A stretch of 37,411 bases of DNA from an uncultured Ruminococcus sp. (GCA_902776975.1 CACYSI010000041.1:1-37411), one strand, 5' to 3'. Positions 1 to 10,882 are shown, numbered from the stretch's first letter. A program made the numbers and translations. Notes: generated from the sequence alone by a model not told the origin.

Positions 1-1380
1 ACCGCCGACAAGCTCTATTTTGAGCCCCTCACTCCCGAGGACGTCATGGCGATCATCGACTTTGAACAGCCCGAGGGCGTTATCGCTTCACTGGGCGGTC
101 AGACCGCGATCAACCTCGCTCAACCCCTCATGGACAGAGGCGTAAAGATCATCGGAACCGACTGTGCCGCGATCGAGAGAGCCGAGAACCGCGACAGCTT
201 CAACGCGATCATCAAGGAGCTCGGTATCCCGCAGCCCGCGGGTCACGCGGTCACTTCGATCGAAGAGGGCGTAGCGGCAGCCGCCGAGATCGGCTATCCT
301 GTGCTTGTCCGTCCGTCCTTCGTGCTCGGAGGCAGAGCGATGCAGATTGTTTCTAAGGAAGAAGATTTACGCCACTATCTGAAAACCGCGGTTGAGATCG
401 ACGAGGACAAGCCTGTACTTGTAGATAAATACATCATGGGCAAGGAGGTCGAGGTCGACGCGATCTGCGACGGCGTAGACGTATTCGTGCCCGGTATCAT
501 GGAACTGGTAGAGAGAACGGGTGTTCACTCCGGCGACTCTATCTCCGTTTATCCGTCCTTCTCTATCTCAGATAAGGTCAAGGGTATCATACTGCAATAT
601 GCGAAGAAGCTCGGTAAAGCCATCGGCATTATCGGTCTGTACAATATCCAGTTCATTGTAGACGAAAACGACGATGTATACATAATAGAAGTCAACCCGA
701 GATCATCGAGAACCGTTCCGTTCCTCAGTAAATCCACAGGCTACTCCCTCGCGGATATCGCGACTGAGGTCATCCTCGGTAAGTCGCTCAAAGAGCAGGG
801 CATCTTCTGTCTCTATCCCGAAGAAAAACAGAGATACTATGTCAAGGTGCCGGTATTCTCCTTCCAGAAGATCAAGGGTCTGGACGCTTATCTCTCTCCC
901 GAGATGAAGAGTACAGGCGAGGCTATCGGATATGATAAGAAGCTGTCGCGTGCGATGTACAAGGCGCTCGTAGCGGCAGGCACAAAGGTGCAGAACTACG
1001 GAACCGTAATCGTCACCCTCGCCGACGAGGACAAGGAAGAGGCTATCCCGCTGGTACGCCGCTTCTACAATCTCGGCTTCAACATCGAGGCGACCGATCT
1101 GACAGCCAAGGTCATGCGTGAGAACGGTATCCGTACAAGGACGCTCAAAAAGCTCTCTGAGGGCTCTACACAGATACTCGACGCTATCCGCGCGGGCTAT
1201 GTCAGCTACGTCATCAACACCAGAGCGATAATGTCGGGCGTGCACTATGAGGACGGCACCGCGATCCGTCAGACGGCTGTCGAGAACGGCGTGACTATCT
1301 TCACATCACTGGATACAGTCCGTGTTCTGCTCGATGTACTCGAGGAGACCACACTGACTATATCGACTATAGACGCTTAA
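1..1380 (+). CDS. carB: Carbamoyl-phosphate synthase large subunit, 3' part (partial)
   Basis: This is the C-terminal part of the CPSase large chain, which makes carbamoyl phosphate from bicarbonate, ammonia (from CarA) and two ATP, for pyrimidine and arginine synthesis. The reading frame is open from base 1, and the residues before the first internal ATG (LYFEPLTPEDV) already match CarB, so the gene enters from the left. About 459 residues are visible. They cover the second ATP-grasp half (GGQTAINLA, VRPSFVLGGRAM, GVHSGDS, and EVNPRSSRT at bases 688-714) and the MGS-like allosteric domain at the end (SYVINT region). Family members are about 1,050-1,075 residues, so more than half lies outside. 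It is followed by a repeat-bearing gap and pyrK, which suggests it is the head part of the pyrimidine cluster, with carA presumably upstream. The identity is secure. Confidence 0.96.
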   Translation, partial: TADKLYFEPLTPEDVMAIIDFEQPEGVIASLGGQTAINLAQPLMDRGVKIIGTDCAAIERAENRDSFNAIIKELGIPQPAGHAVTSIEEGVAAAAEIGYPVLVRPSFVLGGRAMQIVSKEEDLRHYLKTAVEIDEDKPVLVDKYIMGKEVEVDAICDGVDVFVPGIMELVERTGVHSGDSISVYPSFSISDKVKGIILQYAKKLGKAIGIIGLYNIQFIVDENDDVYIIEVNPRSSRTVPFLSKSTGYSLADIATEVILGKSLKEQGIFCLYPEEKQRYYVKVPVFSFQKIKGLDAYLSPEMKSTGEAIGYDKKLSRAMYKALVAAGTKVQNYGTVIVTLADEDKEEAIPLVRRFYNLGFNIEATDLTAKVMRENGIRTRTLKKLSEGSTQILDAIRAGYVSYVINTRAIMSGVHYEDGTAIRQTAVENGVTIFTSLDTVRVLLDVLEETTLTISTIDA

Positions 1381-1444
1381 TAGTTAGGAATCAGGAGTTA
1401 GGAATCAGGAGTTAGGAATCAGGTATTAAGGGCGGGACGCCCGC
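1381..1444. repeat. Tandem 14-bp repeat plus GCGGG hairpin (dispersed element copy 1)
   Basis: A 14-base unit (gagttaggaatcag, first copy with one change) occurs three times head to tail at 1381-1422. It is followed at 1432-1444 by a small hairpin, GCGGG-acg-CCCGC. The same layout, purine-rich TTAGGA repeats and then a GCGGGC/GCCCGC hairpin, recurs in other gaps of this window. There is no T tract after the stem, so it is not an obvious terminator. Function is unknown; it looks like a dispersed intergenic repeat. Confidence 0.75.
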
Positions 1445-1470
1445 ACCCGATTTGTATTTTTGGTGAAATC

Positions 1471-3100
<1,630 letters not shown>

Positions 3101-3101
<1 letters not shown>

Positions 3102-3805
3102 TGGGTAAGGATGTGATCGTAGCCTGCGATTTCAGCTCAGCCGAGGCTACCTTTGACTTTTTGAGCAAATTTGAGAATGAAAAACGTAAGCCCTTTGTCA
3201 AGATAGGCATGGAGCTGTACTACGCGGAGGGTCCCTCGATAGTGCGCGAGATAAAGCGCAGAGGACACAAGATCTTTCTCGATCTCAAGCTCCACGATAT
3301 CCCCAATACCGTTATGAAGGCTATGCGAGTGCTCTCACAGCTCGACGTGGATATCACCAACCTTCACGCGGGCGGTACAAAGGCAATGATGAGAGCGGCG
3401 CTGGAGGGCTTGACCCGTCCCGACGGTACCCGTCCGATGCTGATAGCCGTTACTCAGCTTACCTCTACCGACCAGCAGGCTATGGAAGAAGATCTGCTGA
3501 TAAAGGAGCCTATAGATAAGGTCGTTATGCACTATGCCAAGTGCGCGGAGGAGAGCGGTCTCGACGGCGTCGTATGCTCGCCGCTGGAGGCTGCTAAGGT
3601 GCATGAGACCTGCGGACACGCTTTCATCACCGTTACTCCGGGCGTAAGGTTCGCTGACGGAGATATCGGCGACCAGAAGAGAGTCATGACGCCTAAGGCG
3701 GCTAAGGAGATAGGCTCGGATTATATAGTAGTGGGCAGACCTATCACCCAGGCTGCCGACCCCGTAGCGGCTTACAGAAGATGTGTTGAAGAGTTTATCG
3801 GCTGA
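3101..3805 (+). CDS. pyrF: Orotidine 5'-phosphate decarboxylase
   Basis: PyrF decarboxylates OMP to UMP, the last step of de novo UMP synthesis. At 234 residues it has the normal length of the short bacterial group. The catalytic D-x-K-x-x-D motif is seen as Asp61-Lys63-Asp66 in [12 protein letters not shown]. The phosphate-binding end is VTPGVRF followed by [13 protein letters not shown]. The ATG overlaps the pyrD stop, and an AGGAGG lies just inside the pyrD end at 3088-3093, which supports coupled translation. A hairpin-bearing repeat separates it from pyrE. Confidence 0.95.
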
Positions 3806-3930
3806 CGCCGGTGAATAGGGAATAATGAATGGTAAATAGTTAAGGGCGGGCTTTGCCCGCGCCCGATTCCTGATTCATTACACTAAGTGTTTTTTCGATA
3901 TTATTATCTGTTGTGTGAAAAGGAGATATT
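3806..3930. repeat. Intergenic repeat with GCGGGC hairpin (copy 2)
   Basis: The gap between pyrF and pyrE contains a GCGGGC-ttt-GCCCGC hairpin at 3846-3860, preceded by ttaa and followed by gcccgattcctgattcatt. This is the same core as in five other gaps of the window. Downstream there is a short ACAC-taa-GTGT stem followed by six T residues (around 3880-3895), too weak to call a terminator with confidence. The pyrE ribosome-binding site AAAGGAG lies at 3918-3924. Confidence 0.65.
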
Positions 3931-4575
3931 ATGGATCTGAAAATCAAAATCGCTAAGGATTTATTGAAAATAAAGGCGGTATTCTTCCGCCCCGAGGAGC
4001 CGTTCACCTGGGCGAGCGGTATAAAAAGCCCTGTTTACTGCGACAACAGGCTGACCTTATCCGATAAGGACGTCCGTACGGATGTTGAGGAGGGTCTGGC
4101 TGAGCTTATCACAGAGAATTATCCCGATGTCGAGGTGCTTATGGGCACATCGACGGCAGGTATAGCTCACGCCGCTATAACGGCGCATATCATGGGGCTG
4201 CCCATGGGCTATGTGCGCTCGGGTCATAAGGATCACGGCAGACAGAACCAGATCGAGGGCAGACTCGAAAAGGGTCAGAAGGTCGTAGTTGTAGAGGATC
4301 TTATCTCTACGGGCGGCTCTGTGCTCGAGGTAGTGGACGTTCTGCGTGAGGCGGGCGCCGAGGTGCTGGGCATCGTGTCGATCTTCACCTACGGTATGCA
4401 GAAGGGTCTCGACCGTCTCGCTGCCGCTGACGTAAAGAATATATCGCTGACCGACTTTGACGTCATCGCGGATGTTGCCGCCGAGGACGGTTATATCAAG
4501 GCTGCCGATGTTGAAAGACTGATAAAATTCCGCAACAATCCTTCTGACGAGAGTTGGATAGGAGGTCAGGCATGA
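3931..4575 (+). CDS. pyrE: Orotate phosphoribosyltransferase
   Basis: PyrE joins orotate to PRPP to give OMP. The 214 residues match the family. The PRPP-binding loop is clear as [17 protein letters not shown], and the N-terminal [13 protein letters not shown] stretch is typical of the orotate site region. The [13 protein letters not shown] segment corresponds to the flexible catalytic loop. The ATG follows AAAGGAG with normal spacing. Its stop overlaps the pyrB start in an ATGA arrangement, and the pyrB ribosome-binding site GGAGG lies within the pyrE 3' end. Confidence 0.95.
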   Translation: MDLKIKIAKDLLKIKAVFFRPEEPFTWASGIKSPVYCDNRLTLSDKDVRTDVEEGLAELITENYPDVEVLMGTSTAGIAHAAITAHIMGLPMGYVRSGHKDHGRQNQIEGRLEKGQKVVVVEDLISTGGSVLEVVDVLREAGAEVLGIVSIFTYGMQKGLDRLAAADVKNISLTDFDVIADVAAEDGYIKAADVERLIKFRNNPSDESWIGGQA

Positions 4576-5495
4576 GGTCTGTGCTCGATATAGTAGACCT
4601 GAGCGTCGAAGAGCTCGAAGAACTGATGCAGACCGCCTGCGACATCATAGATAACCCCGAGAAGTATCAGGAGGTATGCAGGCACAAGAAGCTCGCGACC
4701 CTGTTCTTTGAGCCGTCCACGCGCACAAGGCTCAGCTTTGAGGCGGCTATGTATGAGCTGGGCGGCAACGTCATCTCGGTATCCTCGGCGGGAGCGAGCT
4801 CCGCGGCTAAGGGCGAGAGCGTAGCCGATACCGCCAAGACAGTATCCTGCTACGCCGACATCATCGCTATGCGTCATCCTAAAGAGGGCGCGGCTCTGGT
4901 AGCTTCCCGCGCGGCGACTATCCCGGTCATCAACGCGGGCGACGGCGGTCATAACCACCCGACCCAGACCCTCGCCGATCTGCTGACCATATATCGTGAA
5001 AAAGGCCGTATGGACAGCATGACTATCGGTCTGTGCGGCGATCTGAAATTCGGCAGGACGGTACACTCGCTCATCAACGCTATGTCGAGATATGAGAATA
5101 TACGCTTTGTGCTTATTTCTCCTGAAGAATTAAAAGTGCCGAGCTATGTAAAGAAAGACGTTTTGCAGAGAAAGGGTATACCCTATTTGCAGACGACCGA
5201 TCTTGAGACCGCTATGCCCGAGCTGGATATCCTGTATATGACACGCGTCCAGCGCGAGCGCTTCTTCAACGAAGAGGACTATGTAAGACTCAAGGACAGC
5301 TATATACTCACCCCTCAGAAGCTCGAAAACGCCAAAAAGGATCTGGCGATCATGCATCCGCTGCCCAGAGTCAACGAGATCAGCGTAGCTATAGACGACG
5401 ATCCCCGCGCGTGCTACTTTAAGCAGGTAGCTAACGGCAAGTATATGAGAATGGCTTTGATACTCAAGCTGTTGAAGGAGGCGGGCACCATATGA
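4572..5495 (+). CDS. pyrB: Aspartate carbamoyltransferase catalytic subunit
   Basis: PyrB condenses carbamoyl phosphate with aspartate, the committed step of pyrimidine synthesis. The carbamoyl-phosphate motif [15 protein letters not shown] is intact, and aspartate-side residues include the [10 protein letters not shown] loop near the end. It has 307 residues, normal for the class that binds regulatory chains. The start is the ATG that overlaps the pyrE stop (ATGA) behind GGAGG at 4561-4565; an in-frame ATG 18 bases upstream is less well placed. It is followed by pyrI with another ATGA overlap, so the 2-subunit ATCase is encoded as a coupled pair. Confidence 0.96.
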   Translation: MRSVLDIVDLSVEELEELMQTACDIIDNPEKYQEVCRHKKLATLFFEPSTRTRLSFEAAMYELGGNVISVSSAGASSAAKGESVADTAKTVSCYADIIAMRHPKEGAALVASRAATIPVINAGDGGHNHPTQTLADLLTIYREKGRMDSMTIGLCGDLKFGRTVHSLINAMSRYENIRFVLISPEELKVPSYVKKDVLQRKGIPYLQTTDLETAMPELDILYMTRVQRERFFNEEDYVRLKDSYILTPQKLENAKKDLAIMHPLPRVNEISVAIDDDPRACYFKQVANGKYMRMALILKLLKEAGTI

Positions 5496-5917
5496 AAATA
5501 GATTCGATACAGAACGGCATAGTCATAGATCACATCACCGCCGGCAGAGGCATGAGACTGTATGAGCTGTTGAAGCTCGACGATCTCGACTGTTCGGTGG
5601 CTATCATAAAAAATGTCGTTTCGAAAAAAATGGGTAAGAAGGATATCATCAAGATAGATTCATCGACCCATATAGATATGGATGTTATCGGCTTTGTGGA
5701 TCCTCAGGCTACCGTCAACATCATCCGTGACGGAGAGCTCATACGCAAGCGCTGTATCGATATGCCGCACGAGCTGACCAACGTCATAAAGTGTATGAAT
5801 CCCCGATGCATCACAACTACGGAGCAGGAGCTCGACCATGTGTTCAGACTCACTGATCCCGAAAATAAAATCTATCGCTGTATCTACTGCGAGACAAAGG
5901 CTGAAAGGAAATACTGA
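5492..5917 (+). CDS. pyrI: Aspartate carbamoyltransferase regulatory subunit
   Basis: PyrI is the nucleotide-binding regulatory chain of ATCase; in the family it binds CTP/ATP in the N-terminal domain and contacts PyrB through a zinc domain. At 141 residues it is slightly shorter than the E. coli protein. The N-terminus has [16 protein letters not shown], typical of the allosteric domain. The C-terminus has four cysteines for zinc, two near NPRC and two in CIYC. It overlaps pyrB by four bases. Its presence implies feedback-controlled ATCase in this Gram-positive cluster. guaB starts two bases beyond its stop. Confidence 0.94.
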   Translation: MKIDSIQNGIVIDHITAGRGMRLYELLKLDDLDCSVAIIKNVVSKKMGKKDIIKIDSSTHIDMDVIGFVDPQATVNIIRDGELIRKRCIDMPHELTNVIKCMNPRCITTTEQELDHVFRLTDPENKIYRCIYCETKAERKY

Positions 5918-5919
5918 TA

Positions 5920-7425
5920 ATGGCAACTTTTATAAACGAACCTGCGCATACCTTCAACGAATATCTGTTGATACCGGGCTACTCGTCGAGCGAGTGTGTG
6001 CCCGCTAACGTATCTCTCAAAACTCCCCTTGTAAAGTACAAAAAGGGAGAAGAGAGCGCTATCACCATGAATATCCCGCTCGTATCCGCTATCATGCAGG
6101 CGGTATCGGGCGATAAGCTCGCCGTAGCTCTGGCTACTCAGGGCGGTGTGAGCTTCATCTACGGCTCACAGAGTGTAGAGGACGAGGCGGCTATGGTACG
6201 CCGCGCTAAGAGCTATAAGGCGGGCTTTGTACAGAGCGACTCAAACATCCGCCCCGACGCTACCCTTGCCGACGTCATCGAGCTTACGGAGCGTACGGGT
6301 CACAGCACCCTTGCCGTGACCGAGGGAGGCGCTCCCGACGGCAAGCTGCTCGGCGTTGTCACCAGCCGCGACTATCGTATCAGCCGTATGGACAGATCGG
6401 AGAAGGTCGAGAGCTTCATGACTCCGTTCGACAAGCTCATCTATGCTTATGAGGGAGCGACTCTGTCTGAGTGCAACGATATCATCTGGGATCATAAGCT
6501 CAACTCTCTGCCCGTCATCTCAAAAGACGGCAGAATGAGATACTTTGTATTCCGTAAGGATTATGACAGCCACAAGCAGAACCCCAACGAGCTGCTCGAC
6601 GAGCATAAGAGATATGTCGTCGGCGCGGGTATCAATACAAGAGACTATGCCGAGCGCGTACCTGCTTTGATCGAAGCAGGCGCGGATGTGCTGTGCATAG
6701 ACTCATCCGAGGGCTTTTCCGAGTGGCAGAAGCTGACTATTGACTGGATCCGCGAGCGTTACGGCGACAGCGTGAAGGTCGGCGCGGGCAACGTAGTAGA
6801 CGCTGAGGGCTTTCGCTATCTCGCGGACTGCGGCGCTGACTTCATCAAGGTCGGCATCGGCGGCGGTTCGATCTGCATCACCCGCGAGACCAAGGGTATC
6901 GGACGCGGTCAGGCTACCGCTCTGATCGAGGTCTGCGCCGAGAGAGATAAGTACTTTGAGGAGACGGGCGTGTACATCCCCGTTTGCTCAGACGGCGGTA
7001 TCGTCTACGATCATCACATAACCTTAGCTCTGGCTATGGGCGCCGACTTCATCATGTTAGGCAGATACTTCGCCCGCTTTGACGAGAGTCCGTCCAACAA
7101 GGTCAGCATCAACGGTACATATTATAAGGAATACTGGGGCGAGGGCTCACAGCGCGCCCGCAACTGGCAGCGCTATGACCTCGGCGGCGATAAGAAGCTC
7201 AGCTTTGAGGAGGGCGTAGACTCGCTCGTTCCTTATGCCGGTCCCCTTAAGGATAATGTGGCTCTGTCGCTGTCTAAGGTCAAATCCACCATGTGCAACT
7301 GCGGCGCTCTGAATATCCGCGAGCTGCAGCAGAAGGCTAAGCTGACTCTGGTATCGGCTACATCCATAGTAGAGGGCGGCGCGCACGACGTAATCCAGAA
7401 GGATAAGAGTTCGGCAATGAAGTGA
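5920..7425 (+). CDS. guaB: IMP dehydrogenase, Tritrichomonas foetus-like type
   Basis: IMP dehydrogenase oxidises IMP to XMP with NAD+, the first committed step to GMP. The protein has 501 residues with a TIM barrel interrupted by a CBS pair at roughly residues 95-215. The active-site loop reads [18 protein letters not shown] with the nucleophile at Cys319. The mobile flap reads [12 protein letters not shown] with Arg418 and Tyr419. These positions and the wording of the loop match, from memory, the protozoan T. foetus enzyme rather than the common bacterial GSICTTR type. The gene sits two bases after pyrI with no gap for a promoter, so it appears to be co-transcribed with the pyrimidine genes. 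The ATG is preceded by AAAGGAAAT inside pyrI. The function is secure; the subtype is a recollection-based inference. Confidence 0.93.
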   Translation: MATFINEPAHTFNEYLLIPGYSSSECVPANVSLKTPLVKYKKGEESAITMNIPLVSAIMQAVSGDKLAVALATQGGVSFIYGSQSVEDEAAMVRRAKSYKAGFVQSDSNIRPDATLADVIELTERTGHSTLAVTEGGAPDGKLLGVVTSRDYRISRMDRSEKVESFMTPFDKLIYAYEGATLSECNDIIWDHKLNSLPVISKDGRMRYFVFRKDYDSHKQNPNELLDEHKRYVVGAGINTRDYAERVPALIEAGADVLCIDSSEGFSEWQKLTIDWIRERYGDSVKVGAGNVVDAEGFRYLADCGADFIKVGIGGGSICITRETKGIGRGQATALIEVCAERDKYFEETGVYIPVCSDGGIVYDHHITLALAMGADFIMLGRYFARFDESPSNKVSINGTYYKEYWGEGSQRARNWQRYDLGGDKKLSFEEGVDSLVPYAGPLKDNVALSLSKVKSTMCNCGALNIRELQQKAKLTLVSATSIVEGGAHDVIQKDKSSAMK

Positions 7426-7589
7426 TTGCAGTTAGGAATTAGTAGTTAGGAGTTAGGAGTTAGGGATTAATGGCGGGCGCTGCCCGCACCCATTTATAGT
7501 GTGTTATACAACGTACTATTCATTCAAAACGCGTCAGCGTTTCCCTTAACTCCTCACTCCTCACTTCTCACTCCTGACTTAAACCGGTT
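7426..7589. repeat. Composite long-hairpin repeat upstream of purE (copy 3)
   Basis: The left arm is a run of gttagga-type heptamers (about 7431-7466). A central hairpin GCGGGC-gct-GCCCGC follows at 7473-7487, then an AT-rich spacer, a second hairpin AAACGC-gtca-GCGTTT at 7527-7542, and a right arm tcccttaactcctcactcctcact. The right arm is the near-complement of the left arm, so the whole element could fold into one long stem. An almost matching copy lies after purE. There is no T tract and no coding potential. Confidence 0.75.
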
Positions 7590-7603
7590 GGAGGTATATG
7601 ATA

Positions 7604-8092
7604 ATGAAAAAAGTCGGTATTATCATGGGCTCGGATAGCGATCTGCCCATTGTAAAAAAAGCCACCGATATGTTGAAGAGCCTTGACATACCCTTTGAGG
7701 TCCATGTGTATTCGGCTCACCGTACGCCTGTTGAGGCGCGTGACTTCGCCTTGAACGCCCGCGATAACGGCTTCGGCGTTATCATAGCGGCGGCAGGTAT
7801 GGCGGCGCATCTGGCGGGAGCAATAGCCGCCAACACTACGCTGCCTGTCATCGGTATCCCCTGCAAAGGCGGTATGATGGACGGTCTGGACGCTCTGCTG
7901 TCTACCGTGCAGATGCCTACGGGCATCCCCGTAGCTACGGTAGCGCTCAACGGCGCCGCTAACGCGGCTCTGCTCGCGGCTCAGATAATCGCCGTAGATG
8001 ATAAAGAACTCGCCGATAAGCTGGACGCTAAGCGCAGGGCTGACGCGGCTGTGGTTTTGGAGAAGGATAAAGGTATATCCGAGAGACTTTAG
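7604..8092 (+). CDS. purE: N5-carboxyaminoimidazole ribonucleotide mutase
   Basis: PurE acts in the carboxylation of AIR to CAIR in purine synthesis. The 162 residues show the class I signatures [11 protein letters not shown] near the N-terminus, SAHRTP, and [23 protein letters not shown], with the C-terminal NAALLAAQI helix. I chose the second ATG because GGAGG at 7590-7594 sits nine bases before it; the ATG six bases upstream, at 7598, would leave only three. No purK is seen next to it, so the N5-CAIR synthase partner, if used, is elsewhere. The gene is enclosed on both sides by copies of the same hairpin repeat. Confidence 0.94.
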   Translation: MKKVGIIMGSDSDLPIVKKATDMLKSLDIPFEVHVYSAHRTPVEARDFALNARDNGFGVIIAAAGMAAHLAGAIAANTTLPVIGIPCKGGMMDGLDALLSTVQMPTGIPVATVALNGAANAALLAAQIIAVDDKELADKLDAKRRADAAVVLEKDKGISERL

Positions 8093-8229
8093 TTGAGTTA
8101 GGAATTAGGAATTAGGAGTTAGGAATTGATGGCGGGCGCTGCCCGCACCCATTTATAATCGGTTTGCGCCTACATATAAATCTAAAACGCGAATCGCGTT
8201 TCCCTTAACTCCTCACTCCTCACTAAAAA
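8093..8229. repeat. Composite long-hairpin repeat downstream of purE (copy 4)
   Basis: This element repeats the layout of the one before purE: gttaggaatta-type units, a GCGGGC-gct-GCCCGC hairpin at 8132-8146, acccatttata, a spacer, a hairpin AAACGCG-aat-CGCGTTT at 8185-8201, and a right arm tcccttaactcctcactcctcact. The two copies agree closely in the arms and hairpins and differ in the spacer. It ends just before the Shine-Dalgarno sequence of the purF-like gene. Confidence 0.75.
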
Positions 8230-8239
8230 GGAGGTAAAT

Positions 8240-9664
8240 ATGGGAGGCTTTTTTGGAATAACATCTACGGAAGACTGTATGATGGATGTTTTCTTCGGCG
8301 TTGACTATCACTCCCATCTCGGCACAAGGCGCGGAGGACTTGCCGCTTACGATCCCGAGATAGGCTTACAGCGCAAGATACACAATATTGAGAACGCTCC
8401 CTTCAGAACGAAGTTTGAGCATATCTTAGATGAGATGTCGGGCACATCGGCTATCGGCGTTATTTCGGATACCGATCCCCAGCCGCTGCTCATACGCTCG
8501 CATCTCGGCACCTACGCTATCTGCAACGTAGGTATCATAAACAACTATGAGGAGCTCATAGATAAGCACCTCAAGCACTCTTACGGACATTTTGACTCTA
8601 TGACGGGCGGCAGAGTCAATACTACGGAGCTGCTCGCCGCGCTGATAGATACTCAGTCGAGCTTTGCCGAGGGCATCAAGTTCGCGCAGAGCATCATCGA
8701 CGGCACGCAGAATATCCTGATACTCTGCGAGGACGGCTCGCTTATCGCCGCGCGTGACAAGGTGGGCAGGCTGCCTGTGTGTATAGGCAAGAGCGAGTTT
8801 GGCTATGCCGTGTCTTTTGAGAGCTACGCTTATCAGAAGCTCGGCTATGACGACGAGTGTGAGCTCGGCCCCGGAGAGATCGTCAGACTTACTCCCGACA
8901 GCATGAAACAGCTTCAAAAGCCCGGTAAGAAGAAGCGTATCTGCTCCTTTTTGTGGAGCTACTACGGATATCCGACCTCTACTTATGAGGGCGTGAACGT
9001 AGAGGTCATGCGCTATCGTAACGGCGCCGTCATGGCTGAGCATGACAGAGAGAATCTCGGCGATATCAAGGTGGACTATGTCGGCGGAGTGCCTGACTCG
9101 GGTACGCCTCACGCCATAGGCTACGCTAACGCGAGCGGCAAGCACTTTGCGCGCGCTTTCATCAAGTATACGCCCACATGGTCGCGCTCGTTCATGCCTC
9201 AAAGGCAGAGCGACCGCAATAAGGTAGCTAAGATGAAGCAGATACCCGTATATGATCTGATCACTGATAAGGATCTGCTGTTTGTAGATGACAGTATCGT
9301 GCGCGGTACTCAGCTCAGAGAGACCGTAGAGTTCCTTTACGAGAACGGCGCCAAGAGCGTGCATATGCGCTCGGCGTGTCCGCCCATCATGTACGGATGT
9401 AAGTATCTCAACTTCTCGCGCAACACATCTGATATGGATCTGATAGCGCGCAGGGTCATCTTAGAGTTAGAGGGCGAAGAGGGCTTTGACCATATCAAGG
9501 AGTATGCCGACGGCTCGACCGAGCGCGGCAAAAGACTGAGAGAAACGATATGTGAGAAACTGAAATTTGACTCGCTCGATTTTCAGTCGCTCGACGGCAT
9601 CGTAGAGGCGATAGGTCTGCCTAAGTGTGATCTGTGCACCTATTGCTGGGACGGAGAGGAGTGA
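8240..9664 (+). CDS. purF: PurF-like amidophosphoribosyltransferase without the N-terminal catalytic cysteine
   Basis: PurF normally makes phosphoribosylamine from PRPP, using ammonia released from glutamine by an N-terminal Ntn glutaminase. The phosphoribosyltransferase part is intact: VPDSGTPHAIGYA and the PRPP loop LLFVDDSIVRGTQLRE. Cysteines fitting the 4Fe-4S ligands of the Bacillus-type enzyme remain at Cys235, Cys387, Cys466 and Cys469. The protein begins MGGFFGI where family members have CGVFGI after processing, so the nucleophile is Gly. The oxyanion HNG motif reads NVG, the Arg of HTRYST is not conserved, and the SDSE motif reads VNTTE. The start is fixed by AAAGGAGG seven bases upstream. 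It may use free ammonia, or a canonical PurF may exist elsewhere; both are inferences. Confidence 0.85.
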   Translation: MGGFFGITSTEDCMMDVFFGVDYHSHLGTRRGGLAAYDPEIGLQRKIHNIENAPFRTKFEHILDEMSGTSAIGVISDTDPQPLLIRSHLGTYAICNVGIINNYEELIDKHLKHSYGHFDSMTGGRVNTTELLAALIDTQSSFAEGIKFAQSIIDGTQNILILCEDGSLIAARDKVGRLPVCIGKSEFGYAVSFESYAYQKLGYDDECELGPGEIVRLTPDSMKQLQKPGKKKRICSFLWSYYGYPTSTYEGVNVEVMRYRNGAVMAEHDRENLGDIKVDYVGGVPDSGTPHAIGYANASGKHFARAFIKYTPTWSRSFMPQRQSDRNKVAKMKQIPVYDLITDKDLLFVDDSIVRGTQLRETVEFLYENGAKSVHMRSACPPIMYGCKYLNFSRNTSDMDLIARRVILELEGEEGFDHIKEYADGSTERGKRLRETICEKLKFDSLDFQSLDGIVEAIGLPKCDLCTYCWDGEE

Positions 9665-9832
9665 CGCGCGCGTCTTTGTTCCGCCTTTTGAAACGCTTGT
9701 TATTATCTTTAACGGCATTAACTGCGGATCATGGGTTCGCTGTGCGATGAACCAAAATCATCAACATAGATTCACAGATTTCTATTAAATTATTTGTTTC
9801 AACGCTCTTTTTCGAGCAGAAAGGTAAGATAT
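9665..9832. other. Non-coding gap between purF-like gene and purM
   Basis: This 168-base gap is AT-rich and lacks the GCGGGC hairpin found in most other gaps. It contains an imperfect stem around ggttcgctgtgcgatgaacc (about 9733-9752). It has no clear -35/-10 pair and no purine or PRPP riboswitch core that I can recognise. The purM Shine-Dalgarno sequence, GAAAGG, is at its right end. Confidence 0.4.
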
Positions 9833-10882
9833 ATGATTAACAATTCCAAATCAGACGCTTACGCCGCGGCGGGCGTCGATATCACGGCGGGATATAAGGC
9901 GGTAGAGCTGATGAAGGCTCATGTAGCCCGCACCGCTACAGCGGGTGTATGCTCGGATGTAGGCGGCTTCGGCGGATTGTTTGAGCTTGACCTCGAGGGC
10001 ATATCCAAGCCCGTGCTTGTCAGCGGTACCGACGGAGTCGGAACAAAGCTGAAACTGGCTTTCCTTATGGATAAGCATGACACCGTAGGTATCGACTGCG
10101 TAGCTATGTGCGTCAACGATATCGTGTGCGTGGGCGCTAAGCCGCTGTTCTTTCTCGACTACATCGCCTGCGGCAAGAACGTGCCCGAGCGTATCGCCGA
10201 TATAGTCAAAGGCGTAGCGGACGGCTGTGTGCAGTCGGGCGCGGCTCTCATAGGCGGCGAGACCGCTGAAATGCCCGGCTTCTATCCCGAGGACGAGTAC
10301 GATCTGGCGGGTTACAGCACAGGCGTGGTCGATAAGGCTAAGATAATAGATAACAAGACTATGGAGGCGGGCGACGCAGTGATAGCTCTGCCGTCGTCGG
10401 GCGTCCACTCCAACGGCTTTTCGCTGGTCAGAAAGGTCTTTGACGTAGAGAACGCCGATATCAAAGCTCCCGTAGCCGAGCTCGGCGGCAAGAGCGTAGG
10501 CGAGACGCTGCTCACTCCGACCAAGATATATGTTAAGCCTGTACTGGCTCTGCTTGAAAAAGTCAAGGTCAAGGGCATCTCGCATATCACGGGCGGCGGC
10601 TTTTATGAGAATATCCCGCGCTCTATACCCGACGGACTGTGCGCGAAGATAAATAAGGATTCTGTCCGTGTCTTGCCTATCTTCAAGCTCATCAAGGAGA
10701 AGGGCGGCATATCGGAGCATGATATGTTCAACACCTTCAACATGGGCGTAGGCATGAGCATCACCGTGCCTGCGGCTCAGGTCGACGAGGCTCTGGAGAT
10801 ACTTAAGGCTCAGGGCGAGGACGCATATGTCATCGGCGAGATCGTCAAGGCTGACGGCGAGGAGAAAATCGTATTATGTTAA
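9833..10882 (+). CDS. purM: Phosphoribosylformylglycinamidine cyclo-ligase (AIR synthetase)
   Basis: PurM closes the imidazole ring, converting FGAM to AIR with ATP. The 349 residues carry the family signatures [11 protein letters not shown] at the N-terminus, [53 protein letters not shown] and the [12 protein letters not shown] loop. The start is the ATG after GAAAGG, giving [11 protein letters not shown]; an in-frame ATG 39 bases upstream would add residues not seen in the family. The 3' end overlaps purN by seven bases. Confidence 0.95.
   Translation: MINNSKSDAYAAAGVDITAGYKAVELMKAHVARTATAGVCSDVGGFGGLFELDLEGISKPVLVSGTDGVGTKLKLAFLMDKHDTVGIDCVAMCVNDIVCVGAKPLFFLDYIACGKNVPERIADIVKGVADGCVQSGAALIGGETAEMPGFYPEDEYDLAGYSTGVVDKAKIIDNKTMEAGDAVIALPSSGVHSNGFSLVRKVFDVENADIKAPVAELGGKSVGETLLTPTKIYVKPVLALLEKVKVKGISHITGGGFYENIPRSIPDGLCAKINKDSVRVLPIFKLIKEKGGISEHDMFNTFNMGVGMSITVPAAQVDEALEILKAQGEDAYVIGEIVKADGEEKIVLC

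Noticed and set aside
1381-1422. Possible CRISPR-like repeat
   Set aside because: The 14-base units are directly adjacent with no spacers.
1432-1444. GCGGGC-type hairpins as transcription terminators
   Set aside because: None of the six copies is followed by a T tract, and they lie inside what look like continuous operons.
8426-9364. 312-codon minus-strand open frame opposite the purF-like gene
   Set aside because: It is a shadow of a conserved gene with biased codon use; no domain is recognised.
9665-9832. Purine, PRPP or other riboswitch before purM
   Set aside because: I cannot match the gap to any conserved riboswitch core; only a weak stem is visible.
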